Part shown: positions 7,655 to 15,994 of the stretch, piece after piece
Layout: each line of letters begins with the position of its first letter
Numbering within the stretch: position 1 is the stretch's first letter
Origin: Amycolatopsis rifamycinica
GTDB taxonomy: Bacteria > Actinomycetota > Actinomycetes > Mycobacteriales > Pseudonocardiaceae
Assembly: GCF_000695625.1 (NCBI RefSeq)
Contig: NZ_JMQI01000083.1
Span: 62,001 to 126,000, forward strand
DNA: 64,000 nucleotides
Direction: 5' to 3'
The notes under the pieces: generated by a model
Told to the model about the DNA's origin: nothing
Databases searched by the model: none
Seen by the model: only the letters and a program-made list of their open reading frames with translations
Position numbers and translations under genes: made by a program

Positions 7655-9133
7655 ATGCTCGTGGAAAGTCGCCGGATCCGCGATCGGTACCGGCTGCTCG
7701 AGCCGATCGGCGGCGGCGCGATGGGCACGGTGTGGCGGGCCCAGGACGAAAAGCTCGACCGCACCGTGGCGATCAAGGAACTCCTGCTGCCGCACGACCA
7801 CGACGAGCAACGCACCCAGGAAGCGAAGAACCGCGCGATGCGCGAGGCGCGAATCGCCGCGCGGCTGCAGCATTCCCACGCGATCACCGTGTTCGCCGTC
7901 CTCGAGGAGGAGGACCGGCCGTGGCTGGTGATGGAGTACCTGCCGTCGAAGAGCTTGGCCCTCGTGCTCGGCGAGCAGCCCGCCACGGTGGACGACGCCA
8001 TCCGCATCGGCGTGCAGATCAGCTCGGCGCTGGCCGGCGCGCACCGCGCCGGGGTCGTGCACCGCGACGTGAAGCCGGCCAACATCCTGGTCTCCGAGGA
8101 CGGCACGGCGAAGATCACCGACTTCGGCATCTCACGCGCGATCGGTGACGTCAAGCTGACAGCCACCGGCGAGATCGCCGGAACGCCGGCGTACCTCGCG
8201 CCCGAGGTGGCCCGCGGGGAGGACGCGGACTTCGCCGCCGACGTCTTCTCGCTCGGCGCCACGCTGTACGCCGCCGTCGAGGGGCAGTCGCCCTACGGCA
8301 CCGCCGACAACCCGATCGCCTTGCTCTACAAGGCCTCCAGCGGCGAGATCGTGCCGCCGGAGAAGGCGGGCAGGCTGACGCCGCTGCTGCTGCGGATGCT
8401 CGCCACCGAGCCGGCCGAGCGGCCGTCGATGGACGAGGTCGAGCAGGAGCTGCGTGCGCTGCTGGAGGACGCGGAACCGGGCGACTCGGTGCTGGCGGAG
8501 ACGGTGCCCGAAACCGAGCCTCCCGCGGTCCCGACCGTGCCGGCCGCGGTCGCCGTGCCCGCGGGCGAGGTCACCACGGTGTCGCCGGGCGCGCGCAAGG
8601 GCCTGATCGCCGTCGGGGCGGGCGCGGCGCTGCTGTGCGTGGCGGTCGTCGTGGCGATCCTGCTGATCGTGCGGCAGAAGCCGCCGCAGGACAACGCGGC
8701 CGCCCCGCCGTCGCCGACGCCGTCCACCTCGGCGTCCCCGTCCGCGACGCCCTCGACGGCACCGTCCTCTTCCCCCTCGCCGACGCCGCCGACCTCGGCG
8801 ACCTCGGCTCCGTCGACCTCGCCGACGGTGTCGACCGTGGCCTCGTCGAAGACCGCCGTCGACGCCCTCGTCGCCTACTACGGGTTGCTGCCGGGCAACC
8901 CGGCGGCGGCCTGGAACCTGCTCACGCCCCACTTCAAGGCTTCGCGCAACCAGACCTACGAGACCTACAAGAGCTTCTGGGGACGGTACAAGTCGGTGCA
9001 GGTCAGCAACCCCAGGGAAGTCGGGCCGGGCCGGGTCACGGCGCACGTCACCTACGACGGCGGGAACCCCGAGAACGACACCTTCACGCTCGTCCAGCAG
9101 AACGGCATCTGGATGATCGACGCGCAGAGCTGA
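7655..9133 (+). CDS. Membrane Ser/Thr protein kinase with NTF2-like extracellular domain
   Basis: A 492-residue PknB-type Hanks kinase. The glycine loop IGGGAMGTV and VAIKEL lysine are near residues 15-42, HRDVKPANIL near 135-144, DFGIS near 155 and GTPAYLAPE near 172-180, so catalysis should be intact. After the kinase (to ~275) come a Pro/Val linker, one transmembrane helix near residues 312-335, a Pro/Ser/Thr-rich stalk and a C-terminal ~90-residue extracellular domain ending WMIDAQS, which looks NTF2/SnoaL-like. No PASTA repeats are present. ATG 7655 follows GGTGG. The ligand is unknown. Confidence 0.9.
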   Translation: MLVESRRIRDRYRLLEPIGGGAMGTVWRAQDEKLDRTVAIKELLLPHDHDEQRTQEAKNRAMREARIAARLQHSHAITVFAVLEEEDRPWLVMEYLPSKSLALVLGEQPATVDDAIRIGVQISSALAGAHRAGVVHRDVKPANILVSEDGTAKITDFGISRAIGDVKLTATGEIAGTPAYLAPEVARGEDADFAADVFSLGATLYAAVEGQSPYGTADNPIALLYKASSGEIVPPEKAGRLTPLLLRMLATEPAERPSMDEVEQELRALLEDAEPGDSVLAETVPETEPPAVPTVPAAVAVPAGEVTTVSPGARKGLIAVGAGAALLCVAVVVAILLIVRQKPPQDNAAAPPSPTPSTSASPSATPSTAPSSSPSPTPPTSATSAPSTSPTVSTVASSKTAVDALVAYYGLLPGNPAAAWNLLTPHFKASRNQTYETYKSFWGRYKSVQVSNPREVGPGRVTAHVTYDGGNPENDTFTLVQQNGIWMIDAQS

Positions 9134-9201
9134 ACCTTCCCGGCCTGGGGTGCGTGTGACGTATGAGCCGTCACCGCCGTCGACCCACGCTGGAGGTAGC
9201 C

Positions 9202-9243
9202 GTGTCTGTTCCCGAACCCGACCTGCTCCGGCGTGCGCGATGA
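9202..9243 (+). CDS. 13-codon leader ORF coupled to the glycosyltransferase paralogue
   Basis: GTG at 9202 is preceded by a near-ideal GGAGG with a five-base spacer and encodes VSVPEPDLLRRAR before TGA at 9241-9243. That stop overlaps the ATG (9240) of the downstream gene as ATGA. The downstream start itself has no good ribosome site. The arrangement suggests translational coupling by a leader peptide. It could instead be the remains of an upstream gene. Confidence 0.35.
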   Translation: MSVPEPDLLRRAR

Positions 9244-10316
9244 GGCCCGCCGACCCGATGGTGTTCATCCTCCCGGCCGCCCCGCCGGGCAGCGACACCT
9301 ACGACAAGCGGATGTGCCAGACCCTGCCTGCCGTCGGCCAGCCGGTCCTGGAGCTGCCGATCGCCGGCGACTGGCCGGAGCCGGACGCGACGTCCCGCCG
9401 TCGGCTGGCGCGGTCGCTGGCCGCGCTGCCGGACCGGACGGTCGTGCTGCTCGACGGCATGATCGCCGCCGGCGTCCCCGAGATCGTCGTCCCGCACGCG
9501 CGGCGGCTGCGCCTGGCCATCCTGGTGCACCAGGCCCTGGCCGACGAGCCGGGGCTCGCCCCGGCGCACGCGGCGGAGCTGGACGCGTGCGAGCGCGAGA
9601 CGCTGCGGATGGCCGGCATGGTCGTCGCGACCAGCCCGTGGCTCGCGAGGCTGCTGATCGACCGCCACGACCTGGACCCGAGCCGGGTCTACGTCGCCAA
9701 GCCCGGCACCGACGCGGCCCCGCTCGCGGCGGGCGCGGACGGCGTGTCCCGGCTGCTCTGCGTCGGCGACGTGACCCGCCGCAACGGCCACGACGTGCTG
9801 GTCCAGGCCCTCGGCGAGGTCGACCACCTGGCGTTGTCCTGCGTTTTCGCGGGCTCGCTGGAGGTGGACCGGGCGTACGTCGACGAGCTCGGCTGGACGA
9901 TCGAGCGCCTCGGCCTCGGCAACCGGATCACCCTGGCGGGCGACGCGGTCGACCTCGGAGCGGCCTACAACGCGGCGGACCTGCTGGTCATCCCGGCCCG
10001 CGCGGCGACGTCCGGCATGTTCGTGGCCCAGGCGCTGGCCCGCGGCATTCCGGTACTGGCCACCGAGGTGGGCGGGGTGTACGACGCACTCGGCGTCGAC
10101 GCGGACGGCGAGATGCCGGGCGTGCTCGTCGAGCCGGACGACCCGTTCGCCATGGCGGACGCGCTCCACCGCTGGTACGCGGACCCGGAGCTCCGACGCT
10201 CCCTGCGCACGGCGGCGCTCGGCCGCGGCAGCGCGCTGGAGGAGTGGGAGGTGGCGGCCCGCCGCCTCACCCACGTCCTGTCGCGGCTGGCGTCGGAACC
10301 GCGGATCGTCGCCTGA
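9240..10316 (+). CDS. GT4 glycosyltransferase paralogue lacking catalytic motifs (probable pseudo-enzyme)
   Basis: A 358-residue protein alignable end to end with the glycosyltransferase at 2442: shared DTYDKRMC, LLDG, GVPE.VVP.ARRL, ERETLR and PGTDAAPLA landmarks. The donor-binding P-R-K-G-Q has become R-R-N-G-H (Lys to N182). The E-x7-E pair reads A256 and Q264 (ARAATSGMFVAQAL). Both carboxylates and the phosphate-binding Lys are gone, so sugar transfer by the usual mechanism is unlikely. It may be a structural or regulatory partner, or catalyse non-glycosidic coupling as in VldE-type enzymes. The frame is intact, so it is not a decayed gene. Confidence 0.85.
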   Translation: MRPADPMVFILPAAPPGSDTYDKRMCQTLPAVGQPVLELPIAGDWPEPDATSRRRLARSLAALPDRTVVLLDGMIAAGVPEIVVPHARRLRLAILVHQALADEPGLAPAHAAELDACERETLRMAGMVVATSPWLARLLIDRHDLDPSRVYVAKPGTDAAPLAAGADGVSRLLCVGDVTRRNGHDVLVQALGEVDHLALSCVFAGSLEVDRAYVDELGWTIERLGLGNRITLAGDAVDLGAAYNAADLLVIPARAATSGMFVAQALARGIPVLATEVGGVYDALGVDADGEMPGVLVEPDDPFAMADALHRWYADPELRRSLRTAALGRGSALEEWEVAARRLTHVLSRLASEPRIVA

Positions 10317-10379
10317 AGCAGCCGCCCGAAGTTCGTACCTGACCGATTCCTTTCACCGCCCGCGCGGGTCGGCCAAGGT

Positions 10380-11306
10380 ATGAGCGTGGACTTCGAGCCG
10401 TACCGGCGTGAGCTGCTGGCGCACTGCTACCGCATGCTCGGCACGCCCGACGAGGCCGAGGACGTCGTCCAGGAGACCTACCTTCGGGCGTTCCGGGCGT
10501 ACGACGGCTTCGAGGGCCGCGCGTCGCTGCGGACGTGGCTCTACCGGATCGCGACCAACGCCTGTCTCACCGCTCTCCGGCAGCGCGGGCGGCTTCCGCT
10601 CCCCTCGGGCCTCGGCCCGCCGTCGACGGACCCGGACGCCCCGGCCGTCCTGGCCGAGGACTGGCCGCTCCCGATCCCGGACGCGCTGATCACCCCGGAG
10701 TCGGCGGACCCGGCCGCGATCGCGGAAGCCCGCGACGGCGTCCGGCTGGCCCTGATCGCCGGCCTGCAGCTGCTCCCGCCCCGGCAGCGCGCGGTCCTGA
10801 TCCTCCGGGAGGTCCTGGCGTTCCCGGCGACCGAGGTCGCGGAGATGCTCGGGATGAGCGTGGCTGCCGTGAAGAGCGCGCTCCAGCGAGCCCGGGCGAC
10901 CCTCCGCGACGCCCCGGCGGCCGGCGAGCTGACCGAGCCGGAGCAGCGCGCGCTGCTGGAGCGGTACATGACGGCGTTCGAGCGCTCGGACCTGGCCGCG
11001 CTGGAACAGCTGCTGCGCGAGGACGCGGTGATCGAGGCGCTGCCGTCCCGGACGTGGTTCGCCGGGAAGCGCACTTGCGTCGCATTCCTGCGACACGTGA
11101 TCGGCGAGCCCGGAGAGTGGCGCATGACCCCGAGCCGCGCGAACGGCCAACCCGCGGCCGCCGTCTGGTACCGCGGCGACCCCTTCGGGGTCGCGGTGCT
11201 GACAGTGGAAAACGGCGGGATCGCGCGGATCACCGTGTTCGGCTTCCCTGACCTGGCGGAACGGTTCGCCGGGGAACCGGCGAACCGGACCGTCACGCCA
11301 GGGTGA
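10380..11306 (+). CDS. ECF sigma factor with SnoaL-like C-terminal domain
   Basis: A 308-residue sigma-70-family factor. Region 2 is at the N-terminus (DEAEDVVQETYLRAFRAY near 21-38), and region 4 (LPPRQRAVLILREVLAFPATEVAEMLG) lies near 133-160. It is followed by a ~120-residue SnoaL/NTF2-like domain of the kind found in SigG/SigJ-like extended ECF factors, where the domain replaces a classical anti-sigma factor. No anti-sigma gene is adjacent. ATG 10380 is taken as the start, and the upstream AAGG is weak. The 3' end overlaps the convergent mannosidase gene by 14 bp. Confidence 0.88.
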   Translation: MSVDFEPYRRELLAHCYRMLGTPDEAEDVVQETYLRAFRAYDGFEGRASLRTWLYRIATNACLTALRQRGRLPLPSGLGPPSTDPDAPAVLAEDWPLPIPDALITPESADPAAIAEARDGVRLALIAGLQLLPPRQRAVLILREVLAFPATEVAEMLGMSVAAVKSALQRARATLRDAPAAGELTEPEQRALLERYMTAFERSDLAALEQLLREDAVIEALPSRTWFAGKRTCVAFLRHVIGEPGEWRMTPSRANGQPAAAVWYRGDPFGVAVLTVENGGIARITVFGFPDLAERFAGEPANRTVTPG

Positions 11307-14300
11307 GCGCGTAGACCTCCACCCGCGGGTCGTTCGGCAGGCTCACCGACTGCACGGTCTTCCCGCCGTCCAACGCGGCCGAGATCCCGAACAACCGGAC
11401 CGGCGGCCCGTCGACCCCGCTCCCGGCCTTGATCCGGTGCGGCATCTCCAGCACCACCGGGCTGCCGGACCCCGCCCAGTCACCGAACGTCACGGCCAGG
11501 TCGGCGCTGGTCCCGTCCGTGTAGTGCGCCGTCACCGTCGTCGACACCGGGCCGTTGTGCGAGGCACCGACGATGCGAAGCGCGGTGTGCTGACCCGCCG
11601 GGAGCAGCAGCGACTGCCCGCGGGCCTCGACGAAGTTCGCGGCCGTTCCCGAGGCGTCCGGCGCCGCGTACGTGACGCCGTCCCAGACCACCGGGCCAGC
11701 CGCCGGGAGCAGGGCCGCGTCGTAGCTCCAGCCGCCGCCGTCGAAGTTGCCCTGATCGGACGCCGCCACCGTGGCCGTGCCGTCGTGGTTGCGGTCGCGG
11801 GTCAGGTCCACCGCGCACTGCGCGCCCGGCGACACGCACGTCGACGGCGTCCGGACCTCGACCGTCGCCGAGCGGGTCACCGTGTTCGCGCCGAGACCCG
11901 ACACCTTGACCTGCACCGGGTACGTCCCGAGGGCCGTGTCCGCCGGCACGTTCACCGTGATCGGCACCGTCTGCTGCACCGGCAGCCGTCCGGACCAGAG
12001 CACGAGCAACGGCTGGACCCGGCTCTTCCACGGCGCCGTGATCGAGACCGTCACCGGCTGAAGCCCCGGGTTCTGGGCCACCACGTCGAGGTCGAGGTGC
12101 ACCTGCTGCGCCGCGCCGGCCGGGATCACCACGGACGTCTGCCGCAGCGAAGCGTCGACGTGCCGCCGCTGGTCGCCCGCCGCGTCGTTCACCGACGGCG
12201 GTGTCGCCGACGGCGAGGTGCCCCACGACGACGGCCGCGAGCCGAGCTTGTGCGAGAGCGTCCCGCCGTGCGCCAGCGCCGACCAGTCCAGCGACGTCCG
12301 GCGGACGTCCCGGCCGTTGAGCGACACGCTCTGGATGTACCGGTTCGTGTCGCTCGCGCCCGGCGCCGACACCGTCAGCGTCCCGCCCTGCGAAGCTCCG
12401 TACTGTCCGATGCGGACGGTCGCCGACTCGAACTGGGGGCTCGACACCGCTAGGAAGTTCGCGCCGCTCATCGTCGGGTACAGGCCCAGCGACGAGAAGA
12501 CGTACCAGGCGGACATGGTGCCGAGGTCGTCGTTGCCGGTCATGCCGTCGGGGCCGGTGGTGAACAACGTCATCGCCGCGCGGACGACGGTCGCGGTCTT
12601 CGCCGGCGCGCCGACCCAGTTGTACATGTAGGGCGCGAGCAGGTCGGGCTCGTTGTTCGGGTTGTACGTCGCCTTGCCGTAGTAGTCGTACGGGCTGGCG
12701 ATCCAGTCGGTCCGCGCGGTGCCGGCCGGGTCCTTCAGGAGGTTGCCGTACGCGAAGAACGAATCCAGCCGCTTCTCGGTCGCCGCCCGGCCGCCCATCA
12801 GCGAGACGAGGCCGGCCGGGTCCTGCGGGACGAGCCACTGGTACTGGTAGGCGCCGCCTTCGTGGAACTGGTGGCCCGCGTCGACCGGGTTGTACGGCGT
12901 GACGAAGGTGCCCTCGGCGGTGCGGGGGCGGAACTGCTGGATCGAGGAGTCCCAGAGGTTGCGGTACCACTGGCCGCGGTCGGCGAACATCCGCGCGTCG
13001 GCGCCGTGGCCGAGCCCGCGGGCCATCAGTGCGAGGGACGCGTCCGCCGCGGCGTACTCCATGGTCGCCGACGCCGGGTGCGTGCAGTCGTTGTCGCCGC
13101 CCTTGTCCGCGCAGTCCTTGCCGAGCGTTAGCCCGCTCGGGATGTACCCGCGCTCGTTGTAGTAGCCGACGCCGGAGCGGCCGTTGTACGGCGAGTCGGC
13201 GGGCGGCGTGCTCGTCGCGTTCTTCTTGAGCAGCGCGTACGCCTCTTCTTCGTGGCCGGCGAGCAGGCCCTTCGACCACGCCTCGACGAGGAACGGGGTC
13301 ACCGGGTCGCCGGTCATGATGTTCGTTTCGCTCTCGGCCAGCGCCCACCGCGGCAGCCACCCGCCGTCACGGCCGATGGCGACGACCGACAGGGCGACGT
13401 CCCGCGCGACCTGCGGTTCCAGCATCTCCAGCAGCTGGTTCTGCGGCCGGTAGGTGTCCCACAGCGAGAAGTTCTGGTACGGCGTGTAGCCGCTCGCCGT
13501 GTGCACCTTGCCGTCGAAGCCGGTGTACGCCCCGTCGGTGTCGCCGGCCAGGTTCGGGTGCAGCTGCGCGTGATAGAGCGCGGTGTAGAACGCCGTCTGC
13601 CGTTCGGTGGTGCCGCCGGCGATCCGGATCGCGCCGAGCCGGTCGGCCCACTGCCGGTGCAGGGCCGCGCGGGTGGCGTCGAAGTCGTAGCTGTCCGACG
13701 TCTCCGCCGCGAGGTTCTTCCGGGCGCCGTCGAGACCGGTGTAGGACAGGCCGACCTTGAGCACGACGTCGTGGTCGGTGGTCGCGTCGAAGCTCGCCCA
13801 GGCGCCGTTGCCGCCGGTGCCCGCGGCGTCGCGGCCGCCCGGCGTGCGCGCCGAGCCGCGCCAGGTGCCGAACGAGCTGAACGGCCGGTCGAAGGTGGCG
13901 GTGAAGTAGACGGTGTGCTCGTCGTGGCCGGCGCAGAACCCGCCGGCCTTGACCCGCCCTTCGAGGGTCCGGTCGCCGACGACGTGGATCTCGGAGTCCT
14001 TCACGGACTGGTTGGCCTGGCCGGTGTTGAACAGGACGTTCGCCTGCCCGGTCGACGGGAACGTGTAGCGCTGCCAGCCGGTGCGCGCGGTCGCGGTCAG
14101 CTCGGCGTTCACGCCGTACTTCTGGAGCCCGACGCGGTAGTAGCCGGGCTCGGCGTGCTCGTCGTCGTGGCTGTACCCGGACTTGTAGGCGTCCTTGTCA
14201 ACGTTGTCCACGGCGCCGGTGGTCGGCATGATCGGCAGCTCGCCCATCACGCCGCAGCCGACGCCGGACAGGTGCGTCTGGCTGAAGCCGTAGATCGCGT

Positions 14301-14532
14301 TCTGCAGGTAGTCGTAGCCACCCTGCCCGCCGGTGTCCGGGCTGACCTGCACCATCCCGAACGGCGCACTCGCGCCGGGGAAGGTGTTCCCGAAGTTCTG
14401 GGTGCCGACGAACGGGTTGACCAGGCTCACCGGGTCGACCGGCGTGGCGGCGTGGGCGGTGGCCTGGGTCGTGGCGGCGACCACGAGCCCGACGGCCGCC
14501 GCGGCGATCAGTTGTCTGCTTGGCGACCCCAT
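11293..14532 (-). CDS. Secreted GH92 alpha-mannosidase-like glycoside hydrolase
   Basis: A 1079-residue exported protein. A Sec signal (IAAAAVGLVVAATTQATAHA) covers residues ~9-28. The GH92 body carries NPFVGT, GASAPFGMVQ.SPDT, NEPDLLAPYMYNW and the hallmark GNDDLGTMSAWYVFSSLGLYP near residues 660-680. A NEW3-like beta domain and a C-terminal carbohydrate-binding beta-sandwich follow (about 770-1079). GH92 enzymes are calcium-dependent exo-alpha-mannosidases acting on mannans and N-glycans. I chose ATG 14532 because GGGAGG precedes it; GTG 14550 is possible. A LacI-type palindrome lies just upstream at 14552-14565. Confidence 0.92.
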   Translation of the reverse strand: MGSPSRQLIAAAAVGLVVAATTQATAHAATPVDPVSLVNPFVGTQNFGNTFPGASAPFGMVQVSPDTGGQGGYDYLQNAIYGFSQTHLSGVGCGVMGELPIMPTTGAVDNVDKDAYKSGYSHDDEHAEPGYYRVGLQKYGVNAELTATARTGWQRYTFPSTGQANVLFNTGQANQSVKDSEIHVVGDRTLEGRVKAGGFCAGHDEHTVYFTATFDRPFSSFGTWRGSARTPGGRDAAGTGGNGAWASFDATTDHDVVLKVGLSYTGLDGARKNLAAETSDSYDFDATRAALHRQWADRLGAIRIAGGTTERQTAFYTALYHAQLHPNLAGDTDGAYTGFDGKVHTASGYTPYQNFSLWDTYRPQNQLLEMLEPQVARDVALSVVAIGRDGGWLPRWALAESETNIMTGDPVTPFLVEAWSKGLLAGHEEEAYALLKKNATSTPPADSPYNGRSGVGYYNERGYIPSGLTLGKDCADKGGDNDCTHPASATMEYAAADASLALMARGLGHGADARMFADRGQWYRNLWDSSIQQFRPRTAEGTFVTPYNPVDAGHQFHEGGAYQYQWLVPQDPAGLVSLMGGRAATEKRLDSFFAYGNLLKDPAGTARTDWIASPYDYYGKATYNPNNEPDLLAPYMYNWVGAPAKTATVVRAAMTLFTTGPDGMTGNDDLGTMSAWYVFSSLGLYPTMSGANFLAVSSPQFESATVRIGQYGASQGGTLTVSAPGASDTNRYIQSVSLNGRDVRRTSLDWSALAHGGTLSHKLGSRPSSWGTSPSATPPSVNDAAGDQRRHVDASLRQTSVVIPAGAAQQVHLDLDVVAQNPGLQPVTVSITAPWKSRVQPLLVLWSGRLPVQQTVPITVNVPADTALGTYPVQVKVSGLGANTVTRSATVEVRTPSTCVSPGAQCAVDLTRDRNHDGTATVAASDQGNFDGGGWSYDAALLPAAGPVVWDGVTYAAPDASGTAANFVEARGQSLLLPAGQHTALRIVGASHNGPVSTTVTAHYTDGTSADLAVTFGDWAGSGSPVVLEMPHRIKAGSGVDGPPVRLFGISAALDGGKTVQSVSLPNDPRVEVYALTLA

Positions 14533-14551
14533 GGGGCGCGCACCTCCCACG

Positions 14552-14565
14552 TGACAACGTTGTCA
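14552..14565. promoter_or_regulatory. LacI-family type operator before the GH92 gene
   Basis: TGACAACGTTGTCA is a perfect 14-bp palindrome with the central CG typical of LacI/GalR-family operators. It ends 20 bp upstream of the mannosidase start, where a repressor would block transcription. No LacI gene lies in the window, so the regulator would be encoded elsewhere. Confidence 0.7.
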
Positions 14566-14624
14566 AAAGCGGACTGTCCAGCAGCTTTTCACATCGGCGG
14601 CCGTTTGAGAAGGCGGCATCCAGG

Positions 14625-15947
14625 TCAAACCGTTGTCATCGCCCGCCGGAGCAGCCGGGCGGCGGCCTCGACGCCGGTGTCGGCGAGGTTGCCGTAGCCG
14701 AGGACGAGCGCGGGCTCGCCCGGCGCGGTCCGGTAGTCGTCGAGGTCGGTCACCTTGACGCCGGCCGCCTTCGCCCGCCGGACCACCGCCGCGGCGTCCT
14801 GGTCGAGGTGGAGCACCAGGTGCAGCCCGGCCGCGACACCGGAGAGCCGCACGGGCCCCAGTGCGGCGACGAGCCGGTCGCGCCGGGCGCGGTAGCGCAG
14901 CCGGGCGCTGCGCAGGTGCCGGTCGTAGCCGCCGCTCTCGACGAAGCCGGCCAGCGCGAGCTGGTCGACGACCGGTGGCGGGTGCGCGTGCACTGTCCAC
15001 CGTGGAGGCAGGACGGCCCAGCCGAGCCCAAGCGCGGGGCTGAGGGTCTTGCTGACCGATCCGAAGAGCGCGACCCGTCCCGGGTCGGTGCCCTGGACGG
15101 TGCCGACGGGCCGCCGGTCGTACCGGAACTCGGCGTCGTAGTCGTCTTCGAGGATCAGCCCGTCGACGTCGCGCGCCCAGGCCAGCAGCTCGGCCCGCCG
15201 CCGCGGCGAGAGGACGGAGCCGGTGGGGAACTGGTGCGCGGGCGTGACGAGCACCGCGCGGACGCCCGCCGGGATCCGCCCGACGTCGATGCCTTCGTCG
15301 TCGACCGGCACCGGGTCGACGGTCATCCCGGCGCCTTCGGCCGCCCGCCGCAACCGCGTCCACCCGGGATCTTCGACGGCCAGCCGCGTGCGACCGCGCT
15401 CCACCAGGGCGCGGCACACACTGGTCACGCCGTCGGTGACGCCGCCGCAGACCACCACGGTGCCGGGCGCGGCGCCGCGGACCCCCCGGAGGTAGTCGCC
15501 AAGGACCCGCCGCAACCGGGGGTGGCCGCCGGGCTCGGGCAGCCCGAAGTCCGGGTGTGGCGTGGTCGCCAGGGCTTCGCGCACCGCTTCCGCCCACGGA
15601 CGGCGGGGGAAGTTCCGCAGGTCGGGCAGGCCCGGCGCGAGGTCGTATCGCGGCGGCGCCGGGTGCGCCGGCTCCTGCGCCGCCACCGCGTCGCCCACCC
15701 GCCGGACCCGGGTGGCCGAGCCGGTGCGCCCGGCCAGGTACCCCTCGGCGACCAGCTGGGCGTAGGCCTGCGTGACGACCCACCGCGAGCACCCGAGGTC
15801 GGCGGCGAGCCGTCGGCTCGGCGGGACAGCGCCGTCCAGGACGCCGTCCCGGATCGCCTTGCGCAGGGCCCTGGCCAGCTGTTCGTGTTTCGGGCCGGAC
15901 CCGGCGAGTTCCAGCAGCACACCCCAATCGGTCTGTGATCCAGCCAC
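14625..15947 (-). CDS. MocR/PdxR-type GntR regulator with aminotransferase domain
   Basis: A 440-residue fusion. An N-terminal GntR winged helix (LRKAIRDGVLDG..PPSRRLAADLGCSRWVVTQAY, residues ~28-68) joins a fold-type I aminotransferase-like domain. PLP-binding landmarks are DDYDAEFRYDR (~265-275) and SVSKTLSPALGLGW, where the Lys would form the Schiff base (~294). MocR proteins sense PLP or amino-acid adducts and control an adjacent gene. The divergent aldo/keto reductase begins 48 bp away and is the likely target. PdxR relatives regulate vitamin B6 synthesis, but no pdx genes are present. Confidence 0.9.
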   Translation of the reverse strand: MAGSQTDWGVLLELAGSGPKHEQLARALRKAIRDGVLDGAVPPSRRLAADLGCSRWVVTQAYAQLVAEGYLAGRTGSATRVRRVGDAVAAQEPAHPAPPRYDLAPGLPDLRNFPRRPWAEAVREALATTPHPDFGLPEPGGHPRLRRVLGDYLRGVRGAAPGTVVVCGGVTDGVTSVCRALVERGRTRLAVEDPGWTRLRRAAEGAGMTVDPVPVDDEGIDVGRIPAGVRAVLVTPAHQFPTGSVLSPRRRAELLAWARDVDGLILEDDYDAEFRYDRRPVGTVQGTDPGRVALFGSVSKTLSPALGLGWAVLPPRWTVHAHPPPVVDQLALAGFVESGGYDRHLRSARLRYRARRDRLVAALGPVRLSGVAAGLHLVLHLDQDAAAVVRRAKAAGVKVTDLDDYRTAPGEPALVLGYGNLADTGVEAAARLLRRAMTTV

Positions 15948-15994
15948 GGTATTGGACTGTAGTACCGGACCGATCCGGGCTTAGCGTGGTCGGC
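15948..15994. promoter_or_regulatory. Divergent MocR/aldo-keto reductase control region
   Basis: The 47-bp gap holds an imperfect palindrome with ends GGTA (15948-15951) and TACC (15963-15966) around TTGGACTGTAG, a plausible MocR site. A TAGCGT -10-like hexamer at 15982-15987 lies seven bases before the reductase ATG with no ribosome site, suggesting a leaderless message. Confidence 0.4.

Noticed and set aside
7655..9133. PknB orthologue of the cell-division cluster
   Set aside because: There are no PASTA repeats and no pknA, pbpA, rodA or FHA genes around it, so only a generic Ser/Thr kinase call is justified.
14630..14643. Second LacI-like half palindrome (CAAACCGTTGTCA)
   Set aside because: It lies in the last codons of the MocR gene and is imperfect. 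The match is explained by the coding sequence.
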